Assembly (NCBI GenBank): GCA_937888775.1
Contig: CALAQT010000396.1
Coordinates: 1 to 20,074, forward strand
From: an uncultured Actinomycetes bacterium
GTDB taxonomy: Bacteria > Actinomycetota > Thermoleophilia > Solirubrobacterales > Solirubrobacteraceae
Direction of reading: 5' to 3'
Length of the DNA stretch: 20,074 nucleotides
This document shows, one piece after another, positions 6,164 to 12,409 of the stretch; position 1 is the first letter of the stretch; every line of letters starts with the position of its first letter. The notes below the pieces were generated by a model, which saw nothing but the letters and a program-made list of their open reading frames with translations, ran no database searches and was not told the origin of the DNA. The translations under genes were made by a program, and so were the position numbers.

Positions 6164-7050
6164 GCTGGCTGGGGCTGGGGCTGGGGCGCTCCGATGCCCA
6201 ATAGCCCGCGGGCCTCCTCCACGGTGGCCGGGCGCCGGCCGACGTCCTGCGCCATCTGCCGGGCCTTGGCGATCAGGTCACCGTTGGAGCGGGCCATCTC
6301 GCCATCGGGGAGGTAGAAGTTGTCCTCCAGTCCGACGCGGATCGAGCCGCCGAGGCTCAGGGCTGCCGATACAAGCATCCACTGCACGCGGCCGATCCCG
6401 ATCACACCCCAGTGATGGTTGCCCGGAGGCAGGTTGTCGGCCATCGCCGCCAGGTTACGCGCGGTCGCCGGGACCCCGCCAACGACGCCCATCACGAAGT
6501 CGGCGTGCAGCGGCGCGTGAAGCAACCCCATGTCGACCAGCGGCGCCAGACTGCCGACGTGCCCCAGATCGAAGCATTCGTGCTCGGGCTTGATGCCCAG
6601 CCGGCGCATCGCCTGCAGCAATTCGATGATCTCATCGAACGGGTTGGTGAACACGAACTGGAACACGAAATCCTTGCGCGAGCGCGAGTACTTGGCGTAG
6701 TTGAGCGAGCCCATGTTGAGCGCGGCCACCTCGGGGCGGCCGGCCTCCAGGTAGGCGATCCGCTTGGCCACCGGCACCCCGATCGTGCCGGTGGAGAAGT
6801 TGATGATCGCGCGGTCGCCAACCTCGGCCGTGATCGCGTCCTTGATCGCCTGGAAGTCCCGCGCCTCGTAGCTGGGAGCTCCATCGGGCGAGCGGGCGTG
6901 AATGTGGATGTGCACGCCGCCCTCGTCGACGATCCGCCGCGCCTCGGCCGCGTACTCCCGCGGCGTGTAGGGGATCGCCGGGCACTGGTCGCGGTTGGCG
7001 ATCGCGCCGGAGATCGCGCAGGTGATGATCGCGGGATCCTCCAGACTCAT
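6160..7050 (-). CDS. BKACE / DUF849 beta-keto acid cleavage enzyme
   Basis: This 296-residue TIM-barrel enzyme is related to Kce (3-keto-5-aminohexanoate cleavage enzyme). Visible signatures are ITCAISGA (9-16), the metal-binding HIHARSPDG (His49, His51), INFSTGT, LNMGSLNYAKY, FDLGHVG (160-166) and VGLEDNFYLPDGEMARSN (Glu242). Family members condense a beta-keto acid with acetyl-CoA (or another CoA ester) and split it to a new acyl-CoA plus acetoacetate, using a zinc ion. Substrates vary widely and cannot be read here. The start is ATG at 7050, overlapping the carboxylase stop (ATGA). The tail PQPQPQPA comes from a hexanucleotide repeat and is likely a non-functional extension. Its place between a carboxylase and a racemase suggests the thiolytic end of a degradation pathway. 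Confidence 0.92.
   Translation of the reverse strand: MSLEDPAIITCAISGAIANRDQCPAIPYTPREYAAEARRIVDEGGVHIHIHARSPDGAPSYEARDFQAIKDAITAEVGDRAIINFSTGTIGVPVAKRIAYLEAGRPEVAALNMGSLNYAKYSRSRKDFVFQFVFTNPFDEIIELLQAMRRLGIKPEHECFDLGHVGSLAPLVDMGLLHAPLHADFVMGVVGGVPATARNLAAMADNLPPGNHHWGVIGIGRVQWMLVSAALSLGGSIRVGLEDNFYLPDGEMARSNGDLIAKARQMAQDVGRRPATVEEARGLLGIGAPQPQPQPA
6171..6188. repeat. GGGGCT hexanucleotide repeat, three copies
   Basis: Three tandem GGGGCT-like units encode the alternating Pro-Gln tail of the BKACE protein, just before the start of the CoA-transferase gene. This looks like slippage; length changes in multiples of six would keep both genes in frame. Confidence 0.6.
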
Positions 7051-8621
7051 ACGGGCACCACCCCCGAACGCTTCCAGGGACGCTCGACGCGCTTGCCGGC
7101 CGACATCTCCAGCGCGCGGCAGATTGTCGCGCGGGTCTCCCGCGGGTCGATCACGTCGTCGATCATGTCGTTGCCGGCGGCGATGTACACGTCGATGATC
7201 TGGCGGAACTGCGCGATCAGCTCGGCCCGCTTGGCGGCCGGGTCCTCGGCCTCGGAGACCTGCTTGCGGAAGATGATCTCGACCGCCCCCTCGGCGCCCA
7301 TCACGCTGATCTCGGCCGATGGCCAGGCGACGATCAAGTCTGGCTCATACGCGCGGCCGCACATCACGTAGTAGCCGGCACCGTAGGCCTTGCGCAGGAC
7401 CACGGTGATCTTGGGGACCGTGGCGTTGGCCGTGGCGTAGAGCATCTTGGCACCGTGGCGGATGATGCCCGCCTGCTCGACCTTGCTGCCGACCATGAAG
7501 CCCGGCACGTCCATCAGGTAGACGAGTCCGATCCCGTAGGCGTTGCACAGGTTGATGAACCGGGCGGCCTTGTCGGCGGAGTCGTTGTCGAGGATCCCGC
7601 CCAGCTGTTTGGGCTGGTTGGCGACGATCCCCGCCGGGCGGCCGCCGAAGCGGGCCAGGCAGGTGATGATCGTCTTGGCGAACTGGGGCTTTAGGTCAAA
7701 GTAGTCGCCGTCGTCGACGATCCGGCGGATCACTTCGTACATGTCATACGGCTTGCGGTTGGACTCCGGCAGGACATCGAGCAAGTCCTCGTCGGCGCGG
7801 TCGATCGGGTCGCTGGTGGGGGTGATCGGCGGCGGCTGCTCGCAGTTCTGCGGGAAGAAGCTGAGGTACTGCTTGATCTTCTCGATGCACTCGGGATCGT
7901 CGGCGACCTCCAGGTCGCCGACGCCGGACTTGCGGCAATGCACGCGGCTGCCGCCGAGCTCCTCCTGGGTGACATCCTCGCCCACCGCCGCGCGGACCAG
8001 GTGCGGCCCGGCCAGCGCCATCGAGCCGCGGCCCTTGACCATCGGGACGAAGTCGGCGAGGCCGGGGATGTATGCGGTCCCCGCGGCGCATGGCCCCATC
8101 AGCGCCGCGACCTGCGGGATCACGCCCGAATTGATCACCTCCTCGCGGAACAGATGCCCAGATCCCGCGAACAGTGACCCGACCGCCTCCTGGATCCGCG
8201 CCCCGGCGGAGTCCAGCAGCCAGATCAGCGGGATCCGCTTGGTCAGCGCCAGCTCGCGCAGCCGCGTGACCTTGAGCTCGCCGGTCATCCCCATCGAGCC
8301 GGCCATCACCGTGAAGTCGTAGGCGGCCACGGCGGTGAGCCGGCCGTTGACCTTGCCGTAACCGGTGATCACTCCGTCGGCGGGGGCCTCTCGGCCGTCC
8401 ATCGCGCGCTGGGAGGAGTGCGGGCGGCCGTGTATGCCGAGCTCGACGAACGTCCCGGCGTCGATCAGCAGCTCCAGCCGCTCGCGGGCGGTCAACTTAT
8501 CGGCCGCGTGCTGGGCGGCGATCTTCTCCGCGCCGCCACCCTGGGCGATCTTGGCGCGGCGAGCCCGGAGGTCCTCGGCCAACGGTCGTAACAGGCTGAT
8601 GGGGGAAGCTTCGGTGGCCAA
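7047..8621 (-). CDS. Acyl-CoA carboxylase, carboxyltransferase (beta) subunit
   Basis: This 524-residue carboxyltransferase has both crotonase-fold halves: N-terminal (about 30-260; KLTARERLELLIDAGTFVELG, LLDSAGARIQEAV) and C-terminal (about 290-515; LDVPGF-like LMDVPGFMVGS, AYGAGYYVM, AEISVMGAEGAVEIIF). The family moves CO2 from biotin to propionyl-, methylcrotonyl-, geranyl- or acetyl-CoA. The propionyl-type enzymes have Asp in GGAYDVM; here the aligned residue is Tyr418 (GAGYYVMCGRAY), closer to methylcrotonyl/geranyl types, so the substrate is probably branched or longer. No biotin carboxylase or biotin carrier is in the window. The only start matching family N-termini is TTG at 8621, with no clear Shine-Dalgarno and a strong hairpin just upstream. 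It is the first gene of the operon ending with MerR. Confidence 0.9.
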   Translation of the reverse strand: MATEASPISLLRPLAEDLRARRAKIAQGGGAEKIAAQHAADKLTARERLELLIDAGTFVELGIHGRPHSSQRAMDGREAPADGVITGYGKVNGRLTAVAAYDFTVMAGSMGMTGELKVTRLRELALTKRIPLIWLLDSAGARIQEAVGSLFAGSGHLFREEVINSGVIPQVAALMGPCAAGTAYIPGLADFVPMVKGRGSMALAGPHLVRAAVGEDVTQEELGGSRVHCRKSGVGDLEVADDPECIEKIKQYLSFFPQNCEQPPPITPTSDPIDRADEDLLDVLPESNRKPYDMYEVIRRIVDDGDYFDLKPQFAKTIITCLARFGGRPAGIVANQPKQLGGILDNDSADKAARFINLCNAYGIGLVYLMDVPGFMVGSKVEQAGIIRHGAKMLYATANATVPKITVVLRKAYGAGYYVMCGRAYEPDLIVAWPSAEISVMGAEGAVEIIFRKQVSEAEDPAAKRAELIAQFRQIIDVYIAAGNDMIDDVIDPRETRATICRALEMSAGKRVERPWKRSGVVPV

Positions 8622-8632
8622 GGTGTGGTGTT

Positions 8633-8654
8633 GGGTGGCGGCCCGCCGCCACCC
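8633..8654. promoter_or_regulatory. Nine-bp perfect hairpin in the carboxylase leader
   Basis: GGGTGGCGG (8633-8641) pairs perfectly with CCGCCACCC (8646-8654) around a four-base loop. It ends 11 bases before the TTG start of the carboxylase gene. It would fold in the mRNA leader where a ribosome binding site is expected, and no other Shine-Dalgarno is visible. It may limit translation, or the true start may lie further into the frame. Confidence 0.45.
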
Positions 8655-8669
8655 GTGGGACGCGTGCAG

Positions 8670-8696
8670 AAAGTGAGACGTACTACTTCTTACTTT
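8670..8696. promoter_or_regulatory. 27-bp dyad operator upstream of the carboxylase operon
   Basis: Thirteen-base arms flank a central C at 8683, with 11 of 13 pairs matching; mismatches are 8675/8691 and 8679/8687. On the minus strand the proximal arm contains AAGTAAGAAGTAG (8695 down to 8683). It lies 48 bases upstream of the TTG start. The same 13-mer with one change occurs at 11039-11051 ahead of the first acyl-CoA dehydrogenase. A possible -35 TTGACG on the minus strand is at 8721-8716, which would put the dyad over the -10 and start region. The operon's MerR is the obvious candidate to bind it. Confidence 0.65.
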
Positions 8697-9055
8697 GGCA
8701 CGGGGTGCGGGCGCGCGTCAAGTCTTGCGGGGGCCGACGGCCGGGCGCGTTGCAGACCACTGGATCCGGGAGAGGATCCACCGCGCCAGCTCCCTCGCCT
8801 CGCCTGTGCGGCGATGCTCGGCGCGGCCATTGCGAGGTCGCCTGCGTGTTGGCGGTTTGCGAAGGCTTTGCGGTTGGAATTGCAAAGGTTTCCGGATCCG
8901 GTTAGTCTCAACCTGCCGAGGCACGAATGACCGAGCCCCCGTGGCGACCTCATGGATGCTCTCGACACTTTGACGCAGCCTGCGCTCGCAGCGGCCGATT
9001 ACGGCACACGCGGGGGCTTTGCGTCTGCAACGTTCATCTCGCACTCGGAGCGTAC
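8697..9055. other. 359-bp non-coding region before the desaturase gene
   Basis: I find no convincing gene on either strand. Landmarks are an inverted repeat TGGATCC (8761-8767) / GGATCCA (8774-8780) with a 6-base spacer, a perfect 10-bp palindrome CCGGATCCGG (8892-8901), and a CTTTGC/GCAAAG inverted repeat in the A/T-richer stretch before 8890. The desaturase promoter should lie here, but no clear -35/-10 pair can be chosen by eye. The local A/T enrichment around 8850-8915 is the best candidate area. Confidence 0.4.
9047..9050 (+). promoter_or_regulatory. Shine-Dalgarno GGAG for the desaturase
   Basis: GGAG followed by a five-base spacer sets the ATG at 9056 as the start. The open frame continues upstream to 8927, but that extension is Arg/Cys-rich and unlike desaturase N-termini. 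Confidence 0.65.
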
Positions 9056-10123
9056 ATGTCGCAACCCTCGAAACGTCCTGCCTGGAATCAGGTACTTGCC
9101 CCCTACGCACAGCCGCGCCTCGGTCGCAGCCTGCTCGACCTCGCGACCTCGGTCGTGCCATATCTGGCGCTATCGGTGCTGATGTACCTGCTGCTGGGTG
9201 TGTCAGACCTGCTGGTGCTCGCCCTGGCCGTCCCCACCGCCGGCTTCCTGGTGCGCACGTTCGTCATGTTCCATGACTGCACGCACGGCTCGCTAATGGC
9301 CTCCAAGCGCGCCAACCACCATGTCGGCACGGTCTGCGGGCTGTTCGTCCTGTCCCCGTTCCGGCGCTGGGGACACGACCACGCCGTTCACCACGCGTCG
9401 TCGGGCGATCTGGAGCGCCGCGGCGTCGGAGACGTACTGACGCTGACCGTCGCCGAGTACGACGCCCGCACGCCACGCGGGCAGCGGGGGTATCGCATGC
9501 TGCGCAACCCGCTGGTGATGTTCGGCATCGGGCCGATCTTCGCGATGATCATCGGACCGCGTCTGGTGGCCCGCAACGCCCGCCCGCGGATGCGCAACAG
9601 CGTGCTTACGACCGACCTGGCGCTCGTGGTGATCGTCGGCGTGCTGTGCTGGGCGATGGGCCCCGCCAGCTTCCTGCTCGTCTGGGCTCCGGCCGCGATG
9701 CTGGCGGGCTCGGCGGGGATCTGGCTGTTCTACGTCCAGCACCAGTTCGAGGATGCCTACTGGCAGCGTACGGAGGACTGGAGCTACGCCGAGGCCGCGC
9801 TGCGCGGCGCCTCCTACCTGAAGCTGCCCAAGATCTTGCAGTTCTTCAGCGGCAACATCGGCCTGCATCACGTCCACCATCTCAACGCGCGGGTCCCCAA
9901 CTACAACCTCCAGCGCGCGCACGACGAGAACGAGATATTCCACGACGTGCCGACGCTCAGCTTCTGGGACGGGATGCGCGCGGTGCGCCTCAAGCTCTGG
10001 GACGAGGAGAGCGGGCGCATGGTGACGTTTGCCGAGGCGAGAACCTCACCGAAGCCAGAGCCGGCGGCGGCGAGTGCGGCGGCACCGCGTCCGACTTCCA
10101 AGCAGGTCACTTCTTCGATCTGA
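9056..10123 (+). CDS. Membrane fatty-acid desaturase
   Basis: This 355-residue integral membrane di-iron desaturase has three His boxes: HDCTH (73-77), HDHAVHH (107-113) and HHVHH (271-275), the last inside the typical GNIGLHHVHHLNARVPNYNL. Hydrophobic segments lie at about 30-50, 52-72, 155-170 and 185-228, matching the four-helix family layout. The sequence is of the acyl-lipid delta-12/omega-3 (DesA-like) type that introduces cis double bonds into membrane fatty acids using reduced ferredoxin; regiospecificity is not certain. The C-terminal 25 residues are Pro/Ala-rich and look disordered. The gene stands alone and converges on the crotonase gene, with only nine bases between the stops. 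It is probably a membrane-fluidity gene rather than part of the degradation pathway around it. Confidence 0.92.
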   Translation: MSQPSKRPAWNQVLAPYAQPRLGRSLLDLATSVVPYLALSVLMYLLLGVSDLLVLALAVPTAGFLVRTFVMFHDCTHGSLMASKRANHHVGTVCGLFVLSPFRRWGHDHAVHHASSGDLERRGVGDVLTLTVAEYDARTPRGQRGYRMLRNPLVMFGIGPIFAMIIGPRLVARNARPRMRNSVLTTDLALVVIVGVLCWAMGPASFLLVWAPAAMLAGSAGIWLFYVQHQFEDAYWQRTEDWSYAEAALRGASYLKLPKILQFFSGNIGLHHVHHLNARVPNYNLQRAHDENEIFHDVPTLSFWDGMRAVRLKLWDEESGRMVTFAEARTSPKPEPAAASAAAPRPTSKQVTSSI

Positions 10124-10132
10124 GAGAGAGCG

Positions 10133-10924
10133 CTAGCTCCCCTTCCAATCGGGCTCGCGCTTCTCGAAGAAAGCGCGCACACCCTCTTGGATGTCATCGG
10201 TGGAGAAGGCGATCGTCAGCTGCGAGCGCAGGAAATCCAGCGCGTCGGCGAAGGCCATGTCCTGCTGCCGGAAGCTCGCGTCCTTGCCGAGCTTCATCAG
10301 CACCGGGGACTTTCGCGCCAGCTTCTGCGCCCATTCGTCGACCAGTCCGTCGAAATCCTCGGCTGCGGCGACCCGATTGACGATCCCGATCCGCTCGGCC
10401 TCCTGGGCGGAGATCTGCTCGCCCAGGAGCATCAGCTCGTTGGCCTTCTTGCGGGGGACGTTGCGGTAGATCAGGGCCATGATCATGAACGGGAACAAGC
10501 CGACGTTGATCTCCGGGGTGCCGAACCGCGCGCCCTCCTTGGCGACGATCAGATCACAGGCCAGCGCCAGGCCCAGCGCTCCGGCCAGGACGTGTCCGTT
10601 GGCTGCACAGATCGACGGCTTGCCGAGCTCGCCCAGCATGCGGAAGGCGCTTGGAAAGCGTTCGGTGGCGAAATGCTTGTGCACGAGCGGGGTCTCGGCC
10701 GCAAAGCCGCCGAGGTTGCCGCCGCTGGAGAACACCTTCTCGTGTGTTGAGGTGAGCACGACGACGCGCACGGCTTCGTCGTCGCGGGCGGACTCCAGCG
10801 CAGCGATCAGCTCGCCCAGCAGCTCGTCGGAGAGCGCGTTGCGGGTCTCAGGTTGGTCGAGCGCGATCGTGGCCACGCCGGTCGGCGCGACTTCGTAGCG
10901 GAGGGTTTCGTAAGAGGAGGGCAT
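10133..10924 (-). CDS. Crotonase-superfamily protein (enoyl-CoA hydratase/isomerase)
   Basis: This 263-residue crotonase-fold protein has the oxyanion-hole region VFSSGGNLGGF (64-74) and ANGHVLAGALGLALACDL (108-125), followed by FGTPEINVGLFP (134-145). Aligned by eye to rat enoyl-CoA hydratase, the second catalytic glutamate (Glu164) is Glu138, but the first (Glu144) is replaced by Gly118 in AGALGLA. Members with only the second Glu usually isomerise double bonds (delta3,delta2-enoyl-CoA isomerase) rather than hydrate them, so simple hydratase annotation is doubtful. The ATG at 10924 has no strong ribosome binding site. The gene is divergent from the acyl-CoA dehydrogenases; the 225-base gap holds a long hairpin (10974-11022) and the shared operator (11039-11070). 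Confidence 0.88.
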   Translation of the reverse strand: MPSSYETLRYEVAPTGVATIALDQPETRNALSDELLGELIAALESARDDEAVRVVVLTSTHEKVFSSGGNLGGFAAETPLVHKHFATERFPSAFRMLGELGKPSICAANGHVLAGALGLALACDLIVAKEGARFGTPEINVGLFPFMIMALIYRNVPRKKANELMLLGEQISAQEAERIGIVNRVAAAEDFDGLVDEWAQKLARKSPVLMKLGKDASFRQQDMAFADALDFLRSQLTIAFSTDDIQEGVRAFFEKREPDWKGS

Positions 10925-10973
10925 CGGGCGACGGAAGCCTACGCAGGTTTGCGCCGCGCGGGCGGGCCCTACC

Positions 10974-11022
10974 GAACCTGGCCGTAAAAGCGCACGTAGG
11001 TTTCGCTTTTACGGCCAGGTTC
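10974..11022. repeat. 19-bp perfect inverted repeat with 11-base loop
   Basis: Bases 10974-10992 (starting GAACCTGGCC) are the exact reverse complement of 11004-11022, with the loop CACGTAGGTTT at 10993-11003. It sits between divergent promoters, 49 bases from the crotonase start and 16 bases before the operator dyad at 11039. A degenerate copy of the loop (ACGCAGGTTTGCG) occurs at 10941-10953. It could be a repetitive extragenic palindrome, a leader hairpin of the crotonase mRNA, or an insulator against divergent transcription. It is too long to be a simple operator. Confidence 0.8.
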
Positions 11023-11038
11023 CGCCAAACCGTCGTGG

Positions 11039-11070
11039 AAGTGAGAAGTAGGAAGCTCTACTGTTTACTT
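11039..11070. promoter_or_regulatory. Operator dyad upstream of acyl-CoA dehydrogenase 1
   Basis: The left arm AAGTGAGAAGTAG (11039-11051) and right arm CTACTGTTTACTT (11058-11070) are imperfect inverted repeats, matching at 10 of 13 pairs. The left arm differs by one base from the 13-mer in the carboxylase dyad and has the same orientation toward its downstream gene. The spacing between arms is seven bases longer than at that site. The right arm overlaps a possible -35, TTTACT (11064-11069), 17 bases before TACGGT (11087-11092). Confidence 0.6.
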
Positions 11071-11092
11071 TCGGCCGGTGCTCGGCTACGGT
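11064..11092 (+). promoter_or_regulatory. Possible promoter of the acyl-CoA dehydrogenase genes
   Basis: TTTACT (-35, 4 of 6 consensus) and TACGGT (-10, matching the TANNNT form common in high-GC Actinobacteria) are separated by 17 bases. Transcription would begin near 11099 and leave a leader of about 50 bases before the ATG at 11150. Placement is by eye only. Confidence 0.35.
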
Positions 11093-11132
11093 CCGGGCTC
11101 ACACCATCGCGAGCCCGAGAGCCGCGACGTTC

Positions 11133-11137
11133 AGGAG
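11133..11137 (+). promoter_or_regulatory. Shine-Dalgarno AGGAG for acyl-CoA dehydrogenase 1
   Basis: AGGAG lies 12 bases before the ATG at 11150. The spacer is longer than usual, but no better start is present, and codons upstream of 11150 do not look like an acyl-CoA dehydrogenase N-terminus. Confidence 0.5.
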
Positions 11138-11149
11138 ACGAATCCACCC

Positions 11150-12340
11150 ATGGCCACCGCCGACATCCTCAAACCCGACTTCGCCAACCAGCGCAAGCAC
11201 TTCATCTTCACCGACGAGCACGAGCAGCTGCGCGAATCGATCCACCGATTCGTGATCAAGGAACTCCAGCCACACGCCGAGGAGTGGGAGGAGACGACCT
11301 TCCCGGACTCGGTGTTGGCGCGGATGGGCGAGCTGGGCTTCCTGGGCCTGGACAAGCCCGAGCAGTACGGCGGCCAGGGCGGCGACTACTACTCCGCGCT
11401 GGTGCTGGCCGAGGAGATGGCCCACGCGCACAGTGGCGGCCTGGCGATGGGCGTTGCGGTGCAGACCGACATGGCGATGCCCCCGATCCTGGCCTTCGGG
11501 ACCGAGGAGCAGAAGCGGCAGTGGGCCGCGCCGGCGATCAAGGGCACCAAGATCCTCTGCATCGGGATCACGGAGCCCGACGCCGGCTCGGACGTCGCCG
11601 GGATCAAGACGCGCGCGGTCCGCGACGAGGCCACCGGCGACTACGTGATCAACGGCTCCAAGACCTACATCACCAACGGCTACCGCGCCCACGCGATCGT
11701 GCTGGTGACCAAGACCGATCCGGACGCCGGCTATGACGGCTTCACGCTGTTCCTGGTGCCGATGGACACGCCCGGCGTGATCCGGGAGAAGCGCCTGAAG
11801 AAGCTGGGCATGCACGCTTCCGACACCGCCCTGCTGGCCTTCCAGGACGTGCGCGTGCCGGAGTCGGCGGTGCTCGGCCAGATCGGCAAGGGCTTCTACC
11901 ACATCATGTGGGAGCTCCAGGGCGAGCGGCTGATCGGCGCCGCCGGAGCGGTGGCCGGCGCCCAGCACGTGTTCGACCGCACGCTGGAGTACGCCAAGGA
12001 GCGCAAGGCGTTCGGACGGGCGATCGGGCACTTCCAGGTGACCCGCCACAAGTTCGCCGACATGGCGACCAAGATCGAGACCGCCCGCCAGATGGTCTAC
12101 ACAACCGCGTGGCGGTTTCAGAACGGCGAGTACCCGGTTCGTGAGATCGCCATGGCCAAGCTGTATGCGTCGCGGATCGCGGTCGAGGTCGCCGACGAGT
12201 GCATACAGATCCATGGCGGCGCTGGTTACATGCAGGAGTATGGGATCGAGCGCTCCTGGCGTGACCTGCGCCTGAACCGGATCGGCGCCGGAACCGACGA
12301 GATCATGCTTGACGTGATCGGCCGCTCGTACGGCCTGTAG
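11150..12340 (+). CDS. Acyl-CoA dehydrogenase 1
   Basis: This 396-residue FAD-dependent acyl-CoA dehydrogenase has all usual blocks: LGFLGLDKPEQYGGQGG (62-78), the flavin-binding ITEPDAGSDVAGIK (140-153), NGSKTYITNG, KKLGMHASDTALLAFQDVRVP, ERKAFGRAIGHFQVTRHK and IHGGAGYMQEYGIERSWRD. The catalytic base seems to be Glu259 in LQGERLIGAAG, the position used by isovaleryl- and long-chain enzymes. The short/medium-chain position near the C-terminus (IGAGTDEI) has Ala instead. This places it with the isovaleryl/long-chain/citronellyl type, fitting a branched substrate. It oxidises acyl-CoA to the 2,3-enoyl-CoA with electron-transfer flavoprotein as acceptor. It leads a two-gene unit with the second dehydrogenase 69 bases downstream, under the shared operator. 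Confidence 0.95.
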   Translation: MATADILKPDFANQRKHFIFTDEHEQLRESIHRFVIKELQPHAEEWEETTFPDSVLARMGELGFLGLDKPEQYGGQGGDYYSALVLAEEMAHAHSGGLAMGVAVQTDMAMPPILAFGTEEQKRQWAAPAIKGTKILCIGITEPDAGSDVAGIKTRAVRDEATGDYVINGSKTYITNGYRAHAIVLVTKTDPDAGYDGFTLFLVPMDTPGVIREKRLKKLGMHASDTALLAFQDVRVPESAVLGQIGKGFYHIMWELQGERLIGAAGAVAGAQHVFDRTLEYAKERKAFGRAIGHFQVTRHKFADMATKIETARQMVYTTAWRFQNGEYPVREIAMAKLYASRIAVEVADECIQIHGGAGYMQEYGIERSWRDLRLNRIGAGTDEIMLDVIGRSYGL

Positions 12341-12409
12341 CCCGTCGTCTCCAAGCCCTCGAGCGACCTCTCGCCCGCCCCTCCGAGCCGACGGGCCGAC
12401 GGCCACGCG

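Noticed and set aside
8927..9055. N-terminal extension of the desaturase
   Set aside because: The added 43 residues are Arg/Cys-rich and unlike family N-termini, and a good ribosome binding site precedes the ATG at 9056.
9293..9943. Minus-strand open frame inside the desaturase
   Set aside because: It is a shadow of the His-box-containing desaturase frame, with no recognisable domain or start signal.
12341..12395. CCCGTCG / CGACGGG inverted repeat between the two acyl-CoA dehydrogenases
   Set aside because: Seven-base arms with a 41-base loop are expected by chance at this GC content, and a terminator would separate two likely co-transcribed genes.
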